Origin: Symbiodinium natans
Taxonomy: Eukaryota > Sar > Dinophyceae > Suessiales > Symbiodiniaceae
Assembly (NCBI GenBank): GCA_905221605.1
Contig: CAJNDS010000691.1
Span: forward strand, 260,891-324,890
Direction of reading: 5' to 3'
DNA: 64,000 nt
Notes under the pieces: model-generated
The model's input: the letters and a program-made list of their open reading frames with translations, nothing else
Databases searched by the model: none
What the model was told of the DNA's origin: nothing
Shown here: one piece after another, positions 59,177 through 64,000 of the stretch
How the letters are laid out: each line of letters opens with the position of its first letter
Numbering within the stretch: position 1 is the first letter of the stretch
Program-made: the position numbers and the translations under genes

Positions 59177-59459
59177 GGTGGCTTACAGTGTCTGCTGCTG
59201 GGCTGTAGTCGAGTATGTGTAGATTTCCTAGGTGGGGGCTTGGGATATTTCATATCTCCCCGATTGATCGTCAAGCGAGCTAAGGCTTGTTTTGGCTTAT
59301 GGTTGAGGGTTAAGCAAGGTTGGAGAGGGTTTCGGGTTTAGTTGGTGTTTATTCCCAACGCTTCGATTTGCTAAGCATGCTCCGGGCCAACGGCCTACGG
59401 ATTTAAACTGCAACTCCCGATTTGTTGCGCCCGTGCTCGGCCACAAAATACTGTACTAA
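59177..59459 (+). CDS. possible exons
   Basis: 59177-59219 (VAYSVCCWAVVEY, after GGTCTTCAG), 59233-59281 (WGLGIFHISPIDRQAS, after TTTCCTAG) and 59342-59459 (WCLFPTLRFAKHAPGQRPTD, after GGGTTTAG). Frames differ and splicing is unresolved. Confidence 0.4.
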
Positions 59460-59489
59460 ACACCCACAAAACGCACTTCTAGCACTGTT

Positions 59490-59610
59490 ACTTGAAGGTT
59501 CATGGGTAGCTATCAGCAGGGTTGTAAGTACCCCAAAGAAGGTTATAGCCACTTCTAACCATAGTTGCCCCACAAATAGCCCGAGTTCTAGCTGCCCATG
59601 AACCTCCAAG
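59490..59610. mobile_element. family C introner-like element, intact
   Basis: ACTTGAAGGTTCATGGGTAG and AGCTGCCCATGAACCTCCAAG are inverted ends; the interior has TATCAGCAGGGTTGTAAGTA. The terminal CCAAG is an acceptor. Confidence 0.85.
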
Positions 59611-59733
59611 CATGGAACTAGAAACCCACAAACCGCACTAGCAGGGTTCGCGGATGCCTCCTTCCATACTCACACGACATATGGACCTTCTGAATTATCT
59701 GTTGGCAAGAAAAGAGCTTTTTGGCCTATATGA
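59611..59733 (+). CDS. exon after family C element; two frames possible
   Basis: Frame 1 from the element end: HGTRNPQTALAGFADASFHT then HTTYGPSELSVGKKR. Frame 2 after GCACTAG (59641): MPPSILTRHMDLLNYLLARK then ELFGLYE, with TATGAG|GTACAG. Frame 2 is more helix-like; I could not decide. Confidence 0.52.
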   Translation, partial: HGTRNPQTALAGFADASFHTHTTYGPSELSVGKKRAFWPI

Positions 59734-59740
59734 GGTACAG

Positions 59741-59803
59741 GAGCCGCCATAGACTGCTTTGTACAACCGTTCAAGCACCCAAAATGTCAGTTCGAGCTCA
59801 TAG
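59741..59803 (+). CDS. probable exon with GC donor
   Basis: GAGGTACAG precedes AAIDCFVQPFKHPKCQFELI, ending ATAG|GCCCCC. Confidence 0.6.
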
Positions 59804-59831
59804 GCCCCCCAAACCCTACACCGCGTACCCC

Positions 59832-59962
59832 AACCCCCCTAAACCCTCAACCCTCAACTCTCAACCCTAAACCCTAAACCCTAAACCCTAAACCCTAAAC
59901 CCTAAACCCTAAACCCTAAACCCTAAACCCTAAACCCCAAACCCCAAACCCCAAACCCCAAA
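59832..59962 (-). repeat. CCCTCAA/CCCTAAA/CCCCAAA array
   Basis: Variants are sorted: CCCTCAA left, CCCTAAA centre, CCCCAAA right. A candidate exon (60000-60076) follows. Confidence 0.94.
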
Positions 59963-60152
59963 GCCCTGCACCCTTCAATCCTGAGCTCTGAGCCCGAATC
60001 AAATGGGTCCTTGCAAGCGCAGGCCAGCGTGCAAGGGCCCAGCTCTGCAACAAGCAGCAGGCCAAACCTGCTACAGGGGTTTAGGGTTTGGGGTTTAAGG
60101 AGTCTTGGGGCGCGTTGGGGGTTGTAAATTACGGCTTGACAGGCCAGGGTTT

Positions 60153-60269
60153 CTTGGTAGACTAGTGGTAACCTTTTCGCTTTTTTTGGGGGGGTTCTAG
60201 GTTCCCTTAGAAAGTAACCAACCCCAAAAAGGGTACCCTTATTGTGTTATGCTTAGTGGGCTACCAAGG
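60153..60269. mobile_element. family A introner-like element
   Basis: CTTGGTAGACTAGTGGTAAC at the left, GGTTCTAGGTTCCCTTAGAA and CCCCAAAAAGGGTACCCTTA inside, TTAGTGGGCTACCAAG at the right. Confidence 0.85.
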
Positions 60270-60295
60270 ATGAGGGTTTTAGGGATTTCGCAGGC

Positions 60296-60670
60296 TTGTG
60301 TCTCTTCAGGGATTTCGCATGTCGACTTCGCATTCCCAACACATTCCGCAGGCGCAACTACCTCCCGAGGGTTCAGCTCCAACGGAAGGGACTTCGTAGT
60401 CCAGTAGCTGAGGCTGCTAGGACTTCCAACCGGTGTAGAAATCCCAGGCGCGAAGCCCTAAACCCTGCCCGGCTGTTTCATCCCACAAAGTCCACGAAGT
60501 TATGGGTACAAAACTCCAGAAGTGTATTGCCACTTTACTATAAGTGGACCCTGCGGCTAGATGATGGGGTTGACACACTCGTGCTGGGGAAGAGCGAGCC
60601 AGAGACCTGTTGGGGTTCAAAGAAAGAAGCCTGTCCCTATACTTCCAGAATACGGTTGCTCGAATACTAG
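60296..60670 (+). CDS. long open coding region, probably two exons
   Basis: One frame is open for 124 codons; its second half (LFHPTKSTKLWVQNSRSVLP, LYYKWTLRLDDGVDTLVLGK, SEPETCWGSKKEACPYTSRI) reads well to TAG at 60668-60670. In the first half another frame (SGISHVDFAFPTHSAGATTS) looks better, so a splice or frame change near 60400-60470 is likely. Family unknown. Confidence 0.55.
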   Translation: MCLFRDFACRLRIPNTFRRRNYLPRVQLQRKGLRSPVAEAARTSNRCRNPRREALNPARLFHPTKSTKLWVQNSRSVLPLYYKWTLRLDDGVDTLVLGKSEPETCWGSKKEACPYTSRIRLLEY

Positions 60671-60813
60671 CAGTTAAGGACCCTAGACCCTGAACCCTAA
60701 GCCCTAAACCCTAAACCCTAAACCCTAAAACCCTAAACTACATAATTAGTCTCCACCCCGCTCCCTCAACTGGCGGCCTCGACTCTGCAACTCATGCGGG
60801 TCATGCCCTAACC

Positions 60814-60914
60814 TTGGGATGTTCCTCCCTATACTACCAGTCCTTATTGGGTTTTATAATAGGGGTTACTATAATCCCTATTAAGCACTGTTAGTATCAG
60901 GGGGGAACCTCCCA
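60814..60914. mobile_element. family H introner-like element
   Basis: GGGATGTTCCTCCCTATACT and GTATCAGGGGGGAACCTCCC inverted ends; ACCAGTCCTTATTGGG and its mirror inside. Confidence 0.78.
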
Positions 60915-60935
60915 ACCCTAACCCTATAAATGCTA

Positions 60936-61040
60936 GGACCCAGAGCAGGCCCGTATTCCCTTCTTGGTAGGGTTGAGGTTCCCTTGTAAGCCCCCTTTAA
61001 ACACAAGGGGCGCCCTTGGCATTCCTATTACGCTTGGGTC
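60936..61040. mobile_element. family E introner-like element
   Basis: GGACCCAGAGCAGGCCCGTA ... ACACAAGGGGCGCCCTTGG ... ACGCTTGGGTC. Confidence 0.75.
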
Positions 61041-61052
61041 TAGAACCCTAAG

Positions 61053-61132
61053 CTGCCTTCTTGGGGACCCTCTGCACAAGGCCGTGCATGTAGTAAGGGC
61101 AGCAAACAACGGGACGATGCAAAGCCAAAACT
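61053..61132 (+). CDS. exon between family E element and telomeric intron
   Basis: GAACCCTAAG is the acceptor. The frame reads CLLGDPLHKAVHVVRAANNG then TMQSQN, ending AACT|GCCCCTAAG, a GC donor. Confidence 0.75.
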
Positions 61133-61246
61133 GCCCCTAAGCCCTAAACCCTAAACCCTAAACCCAAACCCTAAACCCTAAACCCTAAGCCCCAAGCCCT
61201 AAACCCTAAACCCTAAACCCTAAACCCTAACCCTTCTGTGTGGCAG
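61133..61246 (+). repeat. GC-AG intron filled with CCCTAAA
   Basis: GCCCCTAAGCCCTAAACC ... CCCTAACCC then TTCTGTGTGGCAG. T plus TC restores Phe (QN-F-GLDV), so phases fit. Confidence 0.76.
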
Positions 61247-61311
61247 TCGGCCTGGACGTTCCGAAAGCTCTGACGCCACGCCGACTGCGGCAACGGACTG
61301 GGGGTCGGGCG
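61247..61311 (+). CDS. exon with GTAAGG donor
   Basis: Reads GLDVPKALTPRRLRQRTGGR then A; the donor is GGGCG|GTAAGG. GC-biased third positions, basic C-terminal half. Confidence 0.82.
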
Positions 61312-61363
61312 GTAAGGCTCACTTTGCCCAACCTTTCAACCCTAAATCCCAAACCCTAAAGCC

Positions 61364-61634
61364 TAAATTTAAGAGCCTCCGGCTCAAGCCGCCGACCCTG
61401 CTGGAGCATAGTTGAGAGGTCTAAACCCGCGCGCATGGTTCGAAGATCATCCCAGCCTGCTCGGCAGAGTTCTGTGAAACGTTTGGGGGGGGGCAGGGGG
61501 CAGCACCAGGACAAGCTCAAGCCAAAAGACAGGTTGGTGGGGGTGGGGGGGGGGGAGGGGGGGGGGTGGGGGTGCCGCGTTTTGGGGGGGGTCACCTCCT
61601 CAAACCCATCCAACACGCCGCCAGGGTCGGCGGA
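61364..61634. mobile_element. family X repeat, copy 2
   Basis: AAGAGCCTCCGGCTCAAGCC, CGCCGACCCTGCTGGAGCAT ... CAGCACCAGGAC ... CACGCCGCCAGGGTCGG. Clearly homologous to 29608-30036 and shorter because of smaller G runs. Flanked by a CCCTAAA array (61635-61705). Confidence 0.78.
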
Positions 61635-61833
61635 CCCTAAATCCTAAACCCTAAACCCTAAACCCTAAACCCTAAACCCTAAACCCTAAACCCTAAACCC
61701 TAAACCTACACCCTGGCTTGACCCTGTACCCAACACAAGGGGTATCGATACCACCCAACCTTCCAAACCAATCTTTTTTGGTGGGGCTACATGGGAGCCA
61801 TCAGGCATGCTTTAGTGTCTCTTGTGCCTTTGC

Positions 61834-61938
61834 AGGAGCCCATCTTACTTATACAGCTATTATATTGTATAATAGCCGCAGGGATACTCTAGGGTATGCG
61901 TACTGTAAACAGGTTCTTCAGAGTGTTGGCAAGGGCTG
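61834..61938 (+). CDS. exon with strong acceptor
   Basis: TGTCTCTTGTGCCTTTGCAG precedes AHLTYTAIILYNSRRDTLGY then AYCKQVLQSVGKG and TGA (61936-61938). An upstream segment in the same frame (from 61718) may be another exon. Confidence 0.7.
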
Positions 61939-61946
61939 ATTTCCAG

Positions 61947-62085
61947 TGTCTCCAAGTCATGGCACCACCATGAGCTATCCCAATCTTCTTGCACCATGCA
62001 CGGAGTATGGTCACAAAAGTCCAAGCATGATTCGATAATGCTTCACCATATTAGAGTAACAAGTGCGTTGTATCTTGACGCCAAA
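61947..62085 (+). CDS. probable exon, His-rich
   Basis: GGCTGATTTCCAG precedes VSKSWHHHELSQSSCTMHGV, WSQKSKHDSIMLHHIRVTSA, LYLDAKT. It stays open to 62143 through telomere-like units; the true end is probably earlier. Confidence 0.52.
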
Positions 62086-62183
62086 ACCCTAACCCGAACG
62101 CGCCAACAAACCTTAAACCCTAACCCCGAGATACCGACAACTTCTAACTTCTAAACACCCCCGAGTTGCTAATAAGGCCTTAC

Positions 62184-62397
62184 CCTAAACCCTAAACCCT
62201 AAACCCTAAATCCTAAACCCAAACCCTAAACCCTAAACCCTAAACCCTAAACCCTAAACCCTAAACCCTAAACCCTAAACCCTAAAACCTAAACCCTAAA
62301 CCCTAAACCCTAAACCCTAAACCCTAAACCCTAAACCCTAAACCCTAACCCTAAACCTAAACCCTAAACCCTAAACCCTAAACCCTAAACCCTAAAC
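62184..62397 (-). repeat. longest CCCTAAA array in the window
   Basis: About 30 units with only a few indels. 62400-62900 has no supported exon; it holds degenerate TTAGGG, two family C left ends (62674 and 62790) and a right end (about 62865-62884). Confidence 0.96.
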
Positions 62398-63115
62398 CAC
62401 ACAACCCCCCGAACTCCTAAAGCCCTGTCAAGGCGTGAGCCCTCCACCTAAAGCCTTACTCGGCCTTTAGGGTTTAGGGTTTTACGGTTCCGTGTAAGGT
62501 TTTGGGCGTGTTGTAGGTGGCTATGTCGGGTGTTTTAGGCTTATTCTAGTGTTTCATTGTCGTTGTTTTGCGCTTTTCCGTTTTTTGTTTTTTTTCAGGG
62601 TTCTAGGGTTTGTGATTTCGTTTTGGCATTTTCTGGGTTGTAGGGTTTCGGTTTTAGGCCCATAGCTCTTTGCGTTGGAGGTTCATGTGAAGACATTATC
62701 CCCTTGGGGATTGGCTTTTTTGTTCATATAAACCCAAGAGGATATTTGAAATATTGTTTTTGTTTATTAAGGTTCTAAGGGGAGTATAGATTGGAGGTTC
62801 ATGTGACGTCAGGTGGCTCTTTTTCGGCCACAGCTTCTTTGCACTTATAGCCTTACTTCCGCCTACCCATGAACCTTCAAGTATGCCTCCCCCGAAATGA
62901 AGGATAGGGGTGTTTTTTTTGGGTGGTCCCTTTAAGGGGGTTTCTATTCTCTGTGGGGTATAAAAGGGGTACCCCTAGTTTGGGAAGTACTGCACATGAA
63001 CCCTCAAGCATAGCCCCCGAATAGGTTACCCGGTTCCCCTTATCCTCAAACCCCCCAAGCCCCGGCCCTCGAGCCGAAACCCTCGAACCCGCAGCCCTAA
63101 ATCCCCCTGCAGGAG

Positions 63116-63185
63116 CCCTAAACCCTAAACCCTAAACCCCAAACCCTAAACCCTAAACCCTAAACCCTAAACCCTAAACCCTAAA
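63116..63185 (-). repeat. CCCTAAA array
   Basis: Ten units, then CCCCCACAG, the acceptor of the next exon. Confidence 0.95.
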
Positions 63186-63195
63186 GCCCCCACAG

Positions 63196-63265
63196 GAGCG
63201 AGTGGGCTTCTTGGGCTCCCTCGGCAAAGTTGTCGCTGCTTCGGTCCAGGCGCCCAAGGGCTTCG
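63196..63265 (+). CDS. exon with telomere-like donor
   Basis: AGCCCCCACAG precedes ERVGFLGSLGKVVAASVQAP then KGF, ending TTCG|GTTTTAGGG. Marked GC third positions. Confidence 0.82.
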
Positions 63266-63409
63266 GTTTTAGGGTTTAGGGTTTAGGGTGGTTTAGGGTT
63301 TAGGGTTTAGCGTTTCGGGGTTAGGGTGTTAAGTTTAGGGTTTAGGGCTTGGGGGACAGGGTTTGGGGTTTAGGGCTTTGTGTCGAGGGTGCTTCGGCTG
63401 AGAGATTAG

Positions 63410-63468
63410 GATGAACTGGCGGACCCCCATTCTCTCAAAAAGGCAATCTACGTACAAGCCCCCAGTTT
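63410..63468 (+). CDS. exon ending at a TIR element
   Basis: GAGAGATTAG precedes DELADPHSLKKAIYVQAPSF. The frame meets TATAGTCCTCT, the left end of a small element. Confidence 0.72.
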
Positions 63469-63555
63469 CTATAGTCCTCTGGGATTAAGTCTTGTTTTCG
63501 TTCACATACCGCTCACGAGAATGTCTGATTAATGTTAGAAGAGGACTATAGATTT
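63468..63555. mobile_element. small TIR element (TATAGTCCTCT)
   Basis: CTATAGTCCTCT and AGAGGACTATAG are perfect 12-base inverted ends about 70 bases apart. GT inside the left end and ACTATAG at the right could be the splice sites. Confidence 0.72.
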
Positions 63556-63688
63556 ATGGTTTTGGGCTGGGGTACCCTAGACCTCCAAGTGCCTAAATCA
63601 TTTCTTGCCGGCGGAAGGGTGTCGGGTCGTCAATCATCTATGTCGGGGTTGATAAACGTCATGGGCCCTTTTTGCGTGCCTCTTGTAG

Positions 63689-63721
63689 TATGATCCCCGC
63701 CCAGCTTAAATTTTCAAAGGG
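63689..63721 (+). CDS. small exon
   Basis: TTTTTGCGTGCCTCTTGTAG precedes MIPAQLKFSK, ending AAAGG|GTTTAGGG, a telomeric donor. Confidence 0.62.
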
Positions 63722-63794
63722 GTTTAGGGTTTAGGATTTGGGGTTTAGGGTTTAGGGTTCCGGACTCTTTTTCTGGAATCTGACCTTTCGAAAG

Positions 63795-63878
63795 GCCAAT
63801 CTCCTTAAAAGCAAACTTGTCCGGCCAATGCCTTGGTGCTGCTTCTTACGCGCTGAAGCTGAACACCACAAAACGGGG
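63795..63878 (+). CDS. exon before family F introner
   Basis: GACCTTTCGAAAG precedes ANLLKSKLVRPMPWCCFLRA then EAEHHKTG, ending ACGGGG|GCTTAG, a GC donor at the family F terminus. Confidence 0.76.
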
Positions 63879-63984
63879 GCTTAGCTGCTGAGTAAGTGCA
63901 CTTTACACTTTTTGGGATACTCTACTCCCCTATAGAACTGAAATTGTACACTTTTTGGGGGGGCTTATGAACTCAGCAACTGAG
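63879..63984. mobile_element. family F introner forming a GC-AG intron
   Basis: GCTTAGCTGCTGAGTAAGTG at the left and TTATGAACTCAGCAACTGAG at the right; inverted ends. Internal TACACTTTTTGGG repeats twice. The exon resumes at GCGATTTG and leaves the window. Confidence 0.8.
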
Positions 63985-64000
63985 GCGATTTGAAGGTCCA

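Noticed and set aside
62184-62397. Possible chromosome end (true telomere)
   Set aside because: Arrays occur across the whole window in both orientations with exons between them, and unique sequence continues beyond this longest array.
1-64000. Land-plant origin, suggested by Arabidopsis-type TTTAGGG
   Set aside because: The GC and GA donors, dense introner-like elements and the GGxxVR/GWVS and KGASG motifs fit dinoflagellates, which also use TTTAGGG. No plant repeat or gene was recognised.

Overview
The window looks like nuclear DNA of a dinoflagellate, probably a core, Symbiodiniaceae-like lineage. This rests on three things. (1) Several exons match protein motifs that are abundant in dinoflagellates: a GGIVVRKG...GPSQGWVS domain (30141-30573), a VELHGLKK-VELNG / GTVVGY...RWTVRL domain (23349-23692), and an SDE-KGASG-PC-x2-C motif (43211-43332). 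(2) Inferred introns use GC and GA as well as GT donors, usually with a G after the acceptor AG. (3) Dozens of TTTAGGG (plant/dinoflagellate-type telomeric) arrays lie in both orientations between unique sequence, so they are interstitial and do not mark a chromosome end. No rRNA, tRNA, CRISPR or prokaryotic-type operon was seen. The species is not identified.

Layout. The window is a mosaic of short exons (about 30-290 nt) separated by introns and spacers of about 50-1200 nt. Every exon whose reading I trust is on the + strand, in line with the one-way gene arrays of dinoflagellates. Most listed exons lack homology. They rest on an open frame plus splice sites, a weak test at this base composition, so confidences are graded. 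Best resolved are: 23.3-25.2 kb (dinoflagellate repeat domain plus rhodanese-like exons), 29.3-30.6 kb (acidic exon plus GGxxVR/GWVS domain), 38.9-42.5 kb, 44.3-45.9 kb, 51.1-55.3 kb (chain ending in a stop), 55.6-59.0 kb (including a UBA-like helix pair), and 61.0-64.0 kb. I cannot say how many genes these belong to.

The space between exons holds two kinds of repeat. The first is a large set of short (about 60-180 bp) elements with terminal inverted repeats, in at least a dozen families (named A, B, C... here). They behave like introners: non-autonomous elements whose ends or target duplications supply the splice sites. The clearest case is 30247-30361, where removing a family A copy restores the conserved DKGGIVVR reading. 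The second is telomeric and telomere-variant arrays. Some make up nearly a whole intron (53571-53636, 56110-56229, 61133-61246); others abut exons so that GTTTAGGG is the donor or TTTAG/CCTAAG the acceptor. In several places an array sits inside an introner copy (6049-6090, 7544-7582, 28062-28107), so array growth can follow introner insertion.

Other content: microsatellites (CT/GA at 13.7-13.9 kb, TGTA/TGTCA at 48.8-49.5 kb, many TA tracts), a GC-rich minisatellite island at 10.68-11.47 kb, an AT-rich minisatellite at 36.54-36.76 kb, telomere-variant arrays (TAAGCCC/AGAAGCCC at 27.4-27.7 kb; CCCTAAA variants at 44.0-44.3 kb), and long G or C runs.
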